DNA from: Gaeumannomyces sp. JS-464
Lineage: Eukaryota; Ascomycota; Sordariomycetes; Magnaporthales; Magnaporthaceae
Direction: 5' to 3'
Length of the DNA: 64,000 nucleotides
NCBI GenBank assembly: GCA_002197995.1
Contig: NGZR01000006.1
Coordinates: 2,531,001-2,595,000, forward strand
Part shown: in pieces, positions 1-12,100 of the stretch
How the letters are laid out: the number at the start of each line of letters is the position of its first letter
Position numbering within the stretch: the stretch's first letter is position 1
Position numbers and translations under genes: made by a program
Notes under the pieces: generated by a model
What the model was told of the DNA's origin: nothing
Seen by the model: only the letters and a program-made list of their open reading frames with translations
Database searches by the model: none

Positions 1-355
1 TCGAATCCGCCCGGGCCGTCAGTTATCTCCAACCCAGGGGAATGTCTTGCGACGGGCTATCTAAGTATTCTTGCCCCTGGCGACTCGTTTGCTGCTTTGT
101 TCCTCCTTTGTCGGGCAGCTTTGGGAGGAATCACTGAGTTGTTTTTGACCAATTGTCTTGTAGAAACTCTGGCCCTTTTTTATTTTATTTTTGCATCATA
201 GTATACTTATTATCACGTATCTTTTTCACGATATTGCCATCCTTGGTGCCACTTACACTCCCGAAGCAAGCTAAGCTCGGCCAAACCGCGTCTGGTGTTT
301 GCTTGTCAGTTCCACCAGCCAAGAACTACCGCCCAGAAGTGCCCCGGCTGGCGCC
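1..355. other. Left-edge intergenic / 5' leader
   Basis: No gene is recognised here. The last 200 bases are pyrimidine-rich (for example a TTTTTTATTTTATTTTTGC stretch near 175-195) and lie directly upstream of the transporter start, so they probably hold its promoter and 5' leader. Confidence 0.4.
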
Positions 356-1799
356 ATGGCTGAGCAGGAACTGGCCGAGGCCGCTCAAAGCGACATCCAG
401 TCCGAGTCGACGCCGCTGCTTCCTCCGCTGTCGGGCTCGGCATCCGTGCTGCTTCTCCGCCGCTCCCGCCGCCGCCGCCGCCGCCGCCCCAGGGCGGCGG
501 CAGCAAGCAGCACCGTCATGCTCAACAGCACCACCATCACCAGAAGCCGGCGCGCCTGTACCGCCGCAGAGTACTAATCACGCTCTTCTCCGTCATCATC
601 CTGATCGAGCTCGGCAGCGTCATCATCCAGGCGCCCATCAACGTCATCATGGAGGACAACATCTGCCGCGAGTACCTGGGCTCGCACCGCGGCGTCGACG
701 GCCCCGCCGCCGACAGGGGGGAAACCCCAGCATGCTCTTGGACGACCCGCGCTGCAAGACCCCGGACGTCCAGAGCAGGCTGGCCATGGTGCGCGGCCTG
801 CAGATGGCCTTTGACGTGATCCCCAGCATCGTCGGCGCCATCCCCTACGGCCTCATGGCCGACATGTACGGCCGCAAGCCCGTCCTGGTCCTGGGCCTGC
901 TGGGCGTGTGCCTCAGCTACGTCTGGACCGCCGCCGTGCTGGCCCTGCCGTCGGTCCTGCCGCTGCGCGCCGTCTACATCGGCTCGGCCTTCACCTTCAT
1001 CGGCGCCTTCAGCTGCGCGGGGACGGCGCTCTTCTTCACGTGCCTCGCCGACGTCACGCCCCAGGCCGGCCGCGCCGGCGTCTTCTTCCACGCCACCGTC
1101 GCCTTCCTGGCCGCCGAGATGGCCGGCAGCCCCCTGTCGGCCTGGCTGCTGTCGTCGAGCCCCTGGCTCGCCATGCTGGCCGGCCTGCTCGCGTCGTTTG
1201 CGAGCGTCGTCGTCATGTGCTTCGTGCCCGAGACGCTGGGCTTGAGGCTCGAGGACGGCGAGGAGGCCGCCCGCGCTCCCAGCAGCCGCCGCCGCGCCGC
1301 CGCGCCGAGTCCATCCTCAGCAATGATGACGACGGCGACGACGGCGAAGACGACGCGCCCTGCTTGACCCCCGGCACCGCCAAGTCCGACCCAGACACCA
1401 CCACCTCCTCCTCCTCGTGGCTGCTGCTGCGCCGGACCTTGACCCTGGCGGCCGCCAGCTTCCGCGAGCTCTGGGTGTTTGTGCTCGCAACGGCCGCCTG
1501 GCCGTGCTGATGCTGCCGGCCCTCTTCCTGCTCGGGCGGCTGGCGCAGGAGTCACTGCTGCAGTACGCGACCAAGCGCTACGGGCTCACGTGGGCCGACG
1601 CCACCTTCATCATGACGGCCCGCAGCCTCGCAAACATCGTCCTCTTCGTCGCCGTCTTCCCGGCCCTGAGCCGCTTCTGCCTCGGCTGCCTGGGCTGTCG
1701 CCCCTGCGCAAGGACCTGGCGCTCGCCCGCGCCGCCCGCCGTGGGCGCCGTGCTCGCTGCTGGTCGCGCTGTCGCCGACGCCGGCGGCGCTCATGTGCT

Positions 1800-1896
<97 letters not shown>

Positions 1897-2321
1897 CCCT
1901 TGATATTTACGCCTGTGGTTTTATGCTCTTGAGGTGACTGATGATGTATACACAAACGAAAAACAGCCCTCGTCGTCTTCTCCTTCGGCTACGGCTTCTC
2001 CCCCTTCGTCCGCTCGCTCCTCAACGCCCTCGTCGAGCAGCGCCACCTCGCCATGCTCAACAGCTGCATCTCCTTCCTCGAGATGTGCGGCACCATCGTC
2101 GCCGCCCCGGGCCTGTCCGCCGCCCTGGGGCTCGGCGTCCGCCTCGGCGGCCCTGGATCGGCCTGCCCTTCATGCTGGCCGCCCTGGGCTTCTCCTTGGC
2201 CACGGCCATGATTTTTGCGTTTCGGCTGCCCCCGGAGGCGGACGAGATGCCGCCGTCACCGTCGCCACCGCCGTCGCTATCGCAGCGTCGCCCGTACGGC
2301 ACTGGGGAAGATGAGACATGA
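356..2321 (+). pseudogene. Major facilitator superfamily transporter, broken by multiple frameshifts
   Basis: The pieces together read as a fungal MFS membrane transporter. The ATG at 356 starts MAEQELAEAAQSD. A first membrane segment (LITLFSVIILIELGSVII) lies near 575-630. The MFS signature loop DMYGRKPVL is at about 860-890, followed by further hydrophobic helices to about 1240, then an acidic central loop, and a second half (FLLGRLAQESLLQYATKRYG, SFGYGFSPFV, GLPFMLAALGFSL) ending in TGEDET-stop at 2321. The reading frame changes at least seven times, at about 430-480, 712 (G-run), 1290, 1480, 1700, 1740 and 2150. A likely intron starts with GTAAGC at 1800 and ends with ACAG at 1966. No single frame spans the protein, so as given it cannot be expressed. 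It may be a decayed gene or a region of poor consensus; the even spread of single-base changes and lack of clustered nonsense codons leave both open. Substrate unknown. Confidence 0.75.
1805..1890 (+). repeat. (CT)43 dinucleotide microsatellite
   Basis: An uninterrupted CT repeat of 86 bases begins right after a GTAAG splice-donor-like sequence, inside the probable intron of the transporter. It is a pyrimidine tract on the coding strand, so it could help or disturb splicing; that effect is inference. Confidence 0.95.
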
Positions 2322-4704
2322 AGAGACCAAAGATATCTCCCATTTAAAACTAGATAAAAAAAAAAGAAAAAAAGGCACTTCTTGTCCCCGTATTGCCTGC
2401 AGCATTCACGCCCGCGGGGGACCCTCGTTCCGGGTCCCTCTCGTCTTTGGGTGTTGCCAGGTAGTCTGGCTTTTTTTTTTTTTTTTCCGACGATAATACC
2501 CCATTTTCTTTTTTACTGTATATGGTTTTATCTTGCTCCCACTGCTTATCTCTTCCTCCTTCTTTTCCTTACTGTCGGGTTAAAGGTCCATCCACGCATA
2601 TACAAGATATAAAATGTTACATAGCTCGGTGCATTGCCCCCACGATACCTACATAAAGCAAGAATATACAAGTTTAGATCCCAAGTTGAGAACATGAGAT
2701 CTTGGTGACACACGCTCTCCGTCGGTCTTGGCGTCGGACCCGGCGGGACAGCCGCAACCCGTAGCTAGCGTGCACGGAGAGAGCCGACATAGCCGCGTGC
2801 GGCGCCCGGAAGCTATGCGATTAGTGTCCGCCCTGCATGCAGCAACTCTCCAGTAGTCTGGGCCCAGGAGGGAGACCCGTGTTGCGCCGTGGCGGCTAAG
2901 GGACTTGAAGGGTGGACTGCTCTCAGCTTGCGACGCGACGGAGAAGGACGAAGCCTGCCGCGAAGGTGGTGAGCAAAAAGAAGCTATAACAAAAAAACGG
3001 GAAGCAACAAAGTTTCCGCGATCCATGTATGTCGTCGTCTCGTGTGACAGTCTTACCGGCACTGCTGCCATGACGTAATCCGTCTGGCCCTGGAACCCCA
3101 AAACCTTCAACTATCACCCTCATCCGAAGGCCCCTGATGCCGAACAGCTCGGGCAATCCGCCGAACGCCGGGATCACGACCATGGCAGCGGGCGGTTGTC
3201 CAGCCAGCACGGCTGATTGCAATGTCACGTCGCCGCGCCACTCTCAGGTCTGCGACGAACTCGATTCCCGGACGTCCTCCGTCGTGGCGTGGCAGCCACC
3301 CCTGTCCCCAAACGACAAACAACCTGGCCACAAGATGCACGCCCAGACAAGTCAGCAGCACAAAATGGTGGCCCGCATGGCATAGTTGTTGCACCGAAGT
3401 GATATTTTTTGATCTTTTTTCTCATTCTATAGGGGGGTTTTGACACACAGACCGGAAGGACCGAAAGGGGGTTGAGAGGATAAAGAGATGGGGAGGGAAA
3501 ACGAGAAACCAAGTGGAGGGATTTTTTATAAACCCGGACGACCCAGCACAGGAGGAGAAAGAAAAAAAAAAGAAGAAAAAAAGAAACAGTTGAACAATAG
3601 GATATGGAACCTCCGTATACCATGGTGGAAGAGGGCTTGTGGAAACAGTGCGGTGAAAAAGAAAAGAAACGGAAAAAGGAAAGACAATAACACGCTCAGG
3701 CCCCATCTCTCGTTTTTTTTGTCGTCAAAACCAGACAAGACACACACCGTTTGCTTGTATCTCCAACCCCTATACCCCCTTCCCCTCCTCTTGGCCCTCC
3801 CCCTGAAATGTCGTTTGCCCAAGCGTGAAGAGAAAAGAAAACAAAACCGAGGACCGCTCCACGACCGGCACACAGGGAGGCTCCACCCGCGCCCTTTCAG
3901 ATGTGTTTGTTGGTTTCCAGGCCTCGCTCCCCGTCTTCCGTTCTTTGGGCGTTCCCACACAGGACATGTACATTGTCCCAAGCTTCCGCAAATGAGGTAT
4001 TTTTTTTTTATGCTCGCTCTCATCCTGATCGTGTTTTTCTTTGTCTGCCCTTTGCTCCTGGTCGGGGCCGTGGTATAATCCGACGTCAGCCGACGTAGCC
4101 GCCCCCAACTCTTTCTATAAGGAAACCAAACCAAATTCATGATGCGCAAGTATGAAGACAACTAAGTAGAAGATATAAGCTGCTTTGACAGGCGGCCTTG
4201 TGCCATCGTCAGAAACTATTCCCTCGTGTTTTAACAAGACCTCGAGCCACCGGCGCTGATATACTGGAGCCTGCTTGGTCGCGGTAAGGCTTCTCGACCT
4301 CGCCGCGATCAACTCATCCGACCCGAAGATGGAAAAGTCGGCTATACCCGTATGACCCATTAGTTCGTAACCGAAACCCTGTCCTCTCCCAGCGGGACGA
4401 GGGATGAGTGTACAGGATCGGGGACGGTTGGGTACCGCTGCACTCGCTCGAAGGTCGCAGGCCGGGGATGCTGGCGGCCTGTTGCGGCTGTTGCTGAAGA
4501 CGTAATCCTGAACCAGAATGAAAGAAGGAAATGTCCAACATGATCAGAATCACACCATCAAGGATTGCGCCGCGTCAGATTCAATGGGTTATCAAGAAGT
4601 CACTGATGATCGCCAGAGACATGCGAGCAACCTCTCAAGGGACTAGAGGGAAAGGGGCCGAGGACACCCTAGACGTCGGTAGTAAGCCGCGTTTGCTGTC
4701 TGCT
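2322..4704. other. Intergenic region between convergent genes
   Basis: About 2.4 kb between the 3' ends of the transporter and the Cid1-like gene. It holds A- and T-rich runs (2355-2374, 2470-2487, 3561-3585) but no reading frame with recognisable protein features. The many short frames here look like chance frames. Confidence 0.5.
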
Positions 4705-6459
4705 TCAGCCACCCTTGCGGTCCGCCTCGTTCTTGGGCAGCTGCTCGCCATGCGACAACCCGTTAGTGAGGCTCTTGGCGTCACTCGGCTTCTTCCGCGA
4801 CTTGGTCTTTTGCCAACCGCTTCCGCCAGCACTTGCGCTGGCACTGGCAATGCTGCCGCCATTTAGGACAGCTGTGTCGATCCGCGACGGCATGCGTGCC
4901 TGGCCGGAGTCCTTCGGCGACCCGTGTCCGTGCCCGTTGCCCGAGGAGGCTGGACGCCGTTCTCTTGCCTCGGCTTCGCCTTGGACGCGTCGGGTTGGAA
5001 GTCTTTTGACGAAGAGACAACGGCTGGCGGCGAGGGGCGCTCTCCGTTGGCGCCGCCAAGACCCTGCGCCGCCGGACCTTCGAACTTGCGCACCATCGTC
5101 GGCGATGGCGTCCGCGTCATAGACGGGCGACAGGTGCTTGAAGTCCGGCAGAAGGGTGCCCTGTGGAACCGCGAGGTCGAGCGGAGCAATGACGCCGTTC
5201 CGAGATCGAGCAGCAGGCGAAAGCGGATAGAGCGGCGACATGCCTCCGTCGGCTGCGCCCATTGCGTTATCCTTTGGTGAACTGGTGACGGAGCGAACGA
5301 GTTCATGGCGGCTATCCTTTGGTTGAACGACTTGGCGTCTGGGAACTGGTTCTGTCCCGCCAACGGCGAGGATGAGGGCGTTGTCGAGCCGTTGACCACG
5401 AGTGGGCGCTCGGGTATCACAGTCGTCGGCGTGGTTTCGACGCTGGGTTTGTCCAGGGGCGACGCATAACAGCCGATCCCGAGACCCTGCGCGAGGTGCA
5501 GGGGGGTGTCGATACCAGGTGTCTCGGATGTGACGCTCTCGCTTGCAGACGGCTGGCGGCTCGAGGCCGCTGATGACGGGAGCTTCGAAACCGATCCGTT
5601 TACGACCAGAGGCCGCGCCTCGATCGACAGCTTGCTCGCGTTTCCGGTCGTCTGGGTGAGTGGTGACGATGATACCACTGGAGTGGCCCCAGTCCCCGTC
5701 GAGAAGGCCCTCGCGTGACCTAGAGGCGAGGGCGACCTCGACGTCCGCCGCATTCTCCTGTCCAGAATAGACTGCGGCGACTGATCCGTTGACAACCTCC
5801 GCCTTGCCAGGAGGTTCTGGCCCAGGTCGCCAAATGCAACACCGTTCGGGACGCCGTTCGGATACTGCTGCTTTTAGGCTGCTGCTTCTTGACGGGCTGG
5901 TGCCATCGCTGACGTAGTATCCCACGTAGCCCGTGGCGCCCTCTTTGGCGGCGGCGGAGAGTCTGACATGGACTTGGCGTCATAGTCGGTGTCGACAGCG
6001 TCATCGCTCGGGACAAAGCTGACAGGCATGCCGTTGGCCTGTCGCGCTTGGAGGACCGGAACGCCGTTCGCATAGTCGTGGATGCCATTAACAGCAGCCT
6101 GGGACGAGACCGGATAGCCGCCAACACCACCTGAGTGGTCACTGAGGGCATCGGACTCCGAGACGCCGGCTGCGACTGCGACCTAAGAGTCCCACTGCTC
6201 GAAGACCCGCCAGTCTCGCCTGCCACCGTATTCCTATGCAGGCTTCTCCTAAACTCGGATGCTGCAGTCGGCGTGTTCCCCAGCCGCGCTTGCCGGAGAC
6301 GAGGGGTACGTGTAGCCCGGCGGGAAGTACTGGGCTCCGAGGGGGATTTGCGGGAACACGTATGTGAACTCGGGGCGGATCGGTGCGGACAGCGGCGGTT
6401 GGTCGAACGAACCAGCCCGTGACCGGTCTGTCGACTGCTGGCCTTGTTGGCCCTGCTGC

Positions 6460-6492
<33 letters not shown>

Positions 6493-9117
6493 GTTGTTGT
6501 TGTGCTGCTGCTGCTGCTGCTGCTGCTGCTGGGCAACCGCGCCGCTCAGTCTTTGCATATTTGCAATGACCTGGTGTTGGGCAAGCTGTTGCGAGTACAG
6601 CTGGAAGCGAAGATTTGGGTCATATTGTAGCGCAGTGCCAGCAAAGAGGGCCGGGTTGAGGAGCGCGTCGGCCGTGACGTAGGGGTACTGTGCTGTTGCC
6701 ACGGGCGATGCGTACCACTGGCCATCCTGGCCCATCGTGGGCGCAAAGCCGGTCGCCGGGACCAGTATCGGGTTCGGGTTGTTATCGTACGTGACACTGG
6801 ACGAGGCCCGCCGGTTGTTACCTCGGTGGCCACGGTTGCCGCGATAGTTCCCGCGCCCGCCACGGTTCGCGTGCTGCTGAGACGAGCTCCTAACCAGGAC
6901 TGGCCTTGGTGCGGCCGCGGGCTTCTGCCAGACACGCTCCTCCTCCTTGGGAAACACGTACTGCTCGCAGCACTCGTCCAGTTTCGCCTCGGCAACAAGC
7001 TCAAACGCCCGCCGGAGCTCCTGGTGAAGGCCCCTGAAGGACGTGTCGTCGGCGGTGTTGCCCAAGTTGCGCACCGTGTTGAAGGGTTCCTCCACACAGA
7101 GCATGTTGTTGAGTGCCAGGTGCCACTTCTTCTCCGTCTTGGTAATTTTCTTGCCCAGCCGTACTGACAATGTCCACTTGTCGTAGTCGAACTCGTGCGC
7201 GTAGAACCTGAAGAAGTGGAAGAGCAGCTCACCGAGCGTCTCCTTGTTCTTCTCCCCGAATCCTCGCAGCTTCGATATATCGTCGGCGAACTCGCTCTTC
7301 CGGCCCGTTTCTGGCACGATCTTCTTGTGTGGACTCAGGTGGAGGGATGGTAATATTGGCGGACTCCTCAATTGGAGAAAGGCGATTATCATGCATATCC
7401 AGGTGTACGAACTCAGTGTGCCACCGAATGCTGAAAGGAAACAAGAAGCAAGTTGTCAGCATAAGCCACTGGGACGCGGTCTTGGCCGATCCACAGCCCG
7501 GAGCGGTGGTTGTGTGGACTGGCATCCGCCTAGATTGGTGGGTGAACAACATGGGCAGCCCATTGCTTGTGCAAGCACTCACCTGCATCGTTGATGATCC
7601 TTCTCCGCGTCCAGTGCTTGATGACCATGGCCAGCGGGCGCACGCGCTCGTCGATGTCGACATACGTCAGGACCATCCGGGTGTTCTCGAGGGCTAGGGT
7701 GTTGTTGACATTCATGTCGCACGCTAGCTGCAGCTCAGGGTCCCAAATCTTCACGATGGGGACCTTGGCCGAGGAAACGCAGACGACCTTATCCATCCCA
7801 CCTGTACGCACCGGGTCAGCAGGCCAATCACTGGAGATTTCTTCAGCGGATTCGTCGGGTAAGAGGGCCGAACATACGTTTCCGCAAAAGATCGGCAATC
7901 ATGCAGACGTTCTCCAGCTCCTTCCAGTCTGTCGTGATGCATATGTCCACTGCCAAAGGGTCATGTTTCGTTAGCTACTGCAGGATTCGCAACGCGAGTA
8001 GTCACACATCCTTTGCAGGAGAGACATCTACGCCACACGAAAACAACGGGGTGTTCGGCGGAAGCGGCCACATACCGTCAGAATCGTCGGAGCATAACTT
8101 GTTGCCCGACGACCCGAAGAGATGCACCTTGATGTTGTGCCCCGGCCAGCCCTCATTGAAGATCTTCTCCAGTTTCTTTACCAGCTTGGCGCGGTTTTCC
8201 TTGACCTTGTCTGTCGGTTTTAACCGGTCGTACAGCTCGCGCATGTCTGTGGTCAGCTTACGCTCCTCGTCCTCGGCCAGCTTGTTCTTGATCTTGCTCG
8301 GCTCCACCGGATCCAGACGGTCGCCCCCAAGGCTGTAGGGCATGCGCCTCCTGCCGCGGATCATGGCCGTCTCGAACACACAGCCCCCCAGACGCGGCGG
8401 GAGAGGCCGCAGCGACGCCATATTGTTGCCGTTGGGGTCCGAGTACGTCGAGCGGGGCGAGTGGTTCTGGGTGGCAGTAGGCGACTGCTCGCGCGACTCA
8501 AACGAGAAGTTTCGGGCATGCTGGTGGGGCGTGGAGGGGACTGAGCTCGCCTGCGCGAGCGGTGGCCGTGGGGGCTGGTTCTGCTGCGTCTGGCGTGACT
8601 GGCGAGACGAGTTGGACGATGACGGCTGATTGGCGCCGTCGGCCTGTCTCGAAGACATCTTTGCGGTGACGGCGGATTCCTTCCCAGCTATAACCGCGCG
8701 GTCGGCTTTGTCTGTGTTCTTCGGCAGTCTATTCCCATGGCAGTTTTGGTTGCCGCTCGGTTTGGACGATGGTGCGTCCTTGTTGGACACCTTGGAGGAC
8801 GACCGCGGCCTCGGCCCTGGGTGTGCGTGGCCCGTGGGCCCAGAGGGGGAGTGCGGCGAGTTTTGCAGGCCGCCGCCGCCTCTCCGCCCCGTGGCTATCA
8901 GCTTGTTGTAGTTGAGCAGCTGCGTCTGGTAGACCGATTGGTGAGGGAACAATATCGGCAGGAGGTCAAGCGAAGCCGGAAAGAGCGGGCTGGCACCCTC
9001 GGTGGCCGGGCTCGCCACCGTGTCTGCTCTCGGGGCCGTCGCGCCGGGCGCAAGGTGCGGCCAGGGTGTTGTAGGATAGGGATGCTTGGGCTCTGCTGTC
9101 GAAGACCGGCGGTCCAT
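4705..9117 (-). CDS. Cid1-family non-canonical poly(A)/poly(U) RNA polymerase, frame-broken C-terminus
   Basis: A terminal nucleotidyltransferase that would add A or U residues to RNA 3' ends. The ATG at 9117 (MDRRSSTAEPK) opens a 347-codon exon, mostly Ser/Pro/Gln-rich disorder, that ends at 8077 in the catalytic signature FGSSGNKLCSDDSD. Exon 2 (7949-7878) continues DVDICITTDW, giving the paired catalytic aspartates of the pol-beta fold. Exon 3 (7801-7583) holds the third acidic strand and KHWTRRRIINDA. From 7430 exon 4 gives AFGGTLSSYTWICMI and the PAP/25A-associated domain (LRSPPILPSLH, then FGEKNKETLGELLFHFFRFY). All three introns are GT..AG: 8076-7950, 7877-7802 and 7582-7431. The C-terminal 700 or so residues are RG- then Q/N-rich and disordered, ending KSLTNGLSHGEQLPKNEADR near 4705. 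That tail shifts frame several times (about 6500, 6250, 6100, 5900, 5200-4900). The catalytic part is intact. Closest known group is fission yeast Cid11/Cid13, by motif. Confidence 0.85.
6453..6531 (-). repeat. Polyglutamine-coding CAG/CAA trinucleotide array
   Basis: On the coding (minus) strand this is a run of CAG then CAA codons inside the disordered tail of the Cid1-like protein. The three-base period slips twice, at about 6490 and 6502 (forward strand ...GTTGTGTTG... and ...GTTGTGCTG...). Each slip turns Gln into Asn or Thr codons and shifts the downstream frame. This is one point where the gene's reading frame is lost. Confidence 0.85.
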
Positions 9118-12100
9118 TAAGATGGAACCGAAGTGGCCCCTCTTCCTAGCAACTTGTGCAATATCGATACAGGGCTGTAGAGCAGTCTCGGCTGGTCCGG
9201 GTTGGAGAGGCGAGGGCAAGAGTATAGGAGGCGGGCAGGGCGGAAAACGCGTCGGAGAAGAGAAGGGCGAGGGCCGTCGTCTTCGTCGTCGTCGTCGTCT
9301 TGGGGTCAAACAGAAATATGCAATATCGGCGGGAAGCGAATTTGACAGCGGATCGTCGAAGCCGAGGAATGTCTAGACGCGGACAACAAAGACGCAGCCA
9401 AGACTCGTTTGAACAGCAGCTGTTGGGGGACAGAGACAGGCGCCGGCTTCGTGCTTCGAATCGCGTTCTGCACGCCCCTTGTTCCGGCGGCTTGGCGGGC
9501 AGCGACCGTGTGAGGGTGGCCCAAGGTTGGTTTGCGGTGTGGTCGGAACAAAGACGGGGAGAGGCCACAACGAAGGACCGCGACGACGATGGGCGGGCAG
9601 GGAGCCCTTTCTGCTCGATCGCTGGGGGTGAGAGATCGGCCAGATCAGGGAGTCAGAGGAGCCGGGTTCTGCATCTGGTGGGAGAGCGACGCCGGCAGCC
9701 GAGGGTGGGTAAAAAAGGCGGAAGCGGTGGTTCGTCTAGGTATTTGGGGTGCTGGTGGTGTGGTGGTGTGTTGGAGTGCCAATGCGTGACAAAATAAAGA
9801 GAATGGCCGACAGGGCGAAATAAAGATGGGAAATTCGCACGGGCTGCTGCAGAGCGTCGGGAGAAGGAAAGACAAGGTACCAAGTACAGAATCGGAGGGA
9901 GAGAGAGCGAGAGAGCGCGTGGGGTGCAGAGACAAAAAGCCCCCAAGGGAGTATCAAGAAACAACAAGCGGCACAAAGGAGGATGGATCGCGTTCTGGCG
10001 CCGCTGACGAGGCGATTGCGGACCGAGTTTTGCAGTCTTGCCCGGCACTGCTGGACGTTCGAGAAACGCAGTTGCTGGCGGGCGAGGTGGAGGTAGGCAG
10101 GGAAGGGTCACGGTGTCGTGGGCCGTGGACGCCAGTCGAGCGTCTGGTCGGGATGGGATGCAGCACGGTGAAATGGGGGCAGGCACTGGGGGCAAGCACT
10201 GGGAGCAGCAGGTGCTGGGAGCAGATACCTACTGGGTGAACTGCGGTCGGTGGAGCCCGCGAGGGAGGTGCTGGTGGGGATCCCAGGATCACCCCCTACT
10301 CGGTACAGGGCATGCATCAGTCACCTTGGTTTCTTCAGCAGCTGCGGCGCCGCCGCCGCTCGAGACATCAAATGCAACTCGCGTGGGCCAGCCAGGCGGC
10401 GACGGTTTTTTATGCTTGTATCCGGAGCACCACGACTTCGTCTGAACCTAGGTACCCCAATCTAAATACCCCAGTGTAGGTACCTCGCTCAATAGGGTGC
10501 ACCGTACCCGGTCCTCCGCCGCTGCTGCCATATTTTTAGTAGGTACCCCCGGCCTCCACCCCACATCCACGTTGGCACACAGGGCGGGCTTCTCTGCTCG
10601 CTCCGTCAGGTTCCCCCTTCCTTGGGGCCCATCCGCGGTGGCCTGTGCCGACGGGAGGCTTGGCCTGCGAAACCTCAATGCCTCACTCAAGCCCAGCGAC
10701 ACCAGCCCTAGTCCGGGCTGGTCCCTCGGGGCTGGCTTTGACAAGCGACAATGGTCTCCAAGCCATTGAGAGCCCGGTGACAAAATGCCCGTCCCAAAAC
10801 AGCCTGGTGTTTGTCGGGCCCAGCAACTCGCAGAGAGGATGCGACGCCCACCTTGGCTGCCAACTGAATGTGCTGTGCTGGATGTGCCCGGGCCGTCTGT
10901 TCGGTGAATTCGATTTCATTTCTGCTGCAGCTTCGGTGGGGGCTACTGGAACCTTGAGGGACAGCCTGGAGGTCCCCTTCTCTTGCTTGATAGGTGCATG
11001 TGGCCACTGTCCCCTGAAGAATCAAAAATGCGACGTATCGAGCTGCCTGCAATCTGCCCCCGTTTCGGGGCAAGGCTTTACTCGCGGCACTTTTGCCAGC
11101 AACGCCGCTGAGGAGCCTTGGGAGGAGCGGCAGAGTTAGTGACCACGCGCGAGGCTTGCCAAACATGCACTAGAGGCAGTCTGCCCAAGGTGTGTCTGGT
11201 AGCTAAGCCCTCTGAGTTGGGCGCAATAAACTGGGCGTACGTTGTTGCCCTGTTTGCCGCAGCCTTCACCCATTGAAATCTCGAGGCAGAAAGCTCTGAG
11301 GTACCGTACCTACCCAGCAAGGATCCGGTCTTGCGTGCATGCGCTGCACTTGGGCCCCTTTCCCGAGGCAGTCAGTCCACCCGCCGAAACCGAGGTCTCT
11401 CAAGCACAGCAGCGGATCCAGACATCCATTCGATGCGCCGGCACTCATGCCCGATAAATTGGCGAAGGTCATCACTCTGAAGATCCGGGTTCTGCAGCGG
11501 GCCATGCTGCACCACACGAGAAACAGCTGAGAATCAGGGAAACGGAGGACAGTGAAGGGCGAAGAGACCAACGCGCCTGGTGAGGGTGCCGCCAGCTTCA
11601 GGTCACCTTCTGGGAGCTAACAGCCAATTCGGGAGTGCATCCTCCATCAGCTCGGAAGCTTCCATCCATTGCGTCCGTGTGGTTGCACTTTTTTCTTGCT
11701 TTTTCTCTTCTCAGACACTGTGATTTGATCGGCACCTTTCGAGCGACCAGTCACCTTCTCCTCCGTCATCGTGTCGTCCAATATCCTGCTCCATCTGGTC
11801 AGGGGCTGAGGAATTGATGCGATGCGTCTGTGGCTGGCTGCTCCAGAATGGCCCCGCTGCGGTGCTGAATCGTCCTGGCACCAAAGCCCGCCCGTCAGAG
11901 CAGCTGCCCGCCTGGCCATCGTCCCAAAAAGGGAGCAGCTGGGCCCATGCACCACTGGCAGCTTCGCCCTGGGCTCCGTGGCTCCCATTCTGCGCGTCAT
12001 CGCCAGTGTTCCTGACGCCCGACGTGGCTTCCGCGGTGCCTCGTCAAGCTTTTGCCCGCATCCAGTTAGGATGGAAGGCAGGCAGACCGCCTGGGCCAGC

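Noticed and set aside
2649..3394. Overlapping minus-strand frames of about 100-150 codons
   Set aside because: No conserved features; position downstream of two convergent genes fits UTR and intergenic DNA.
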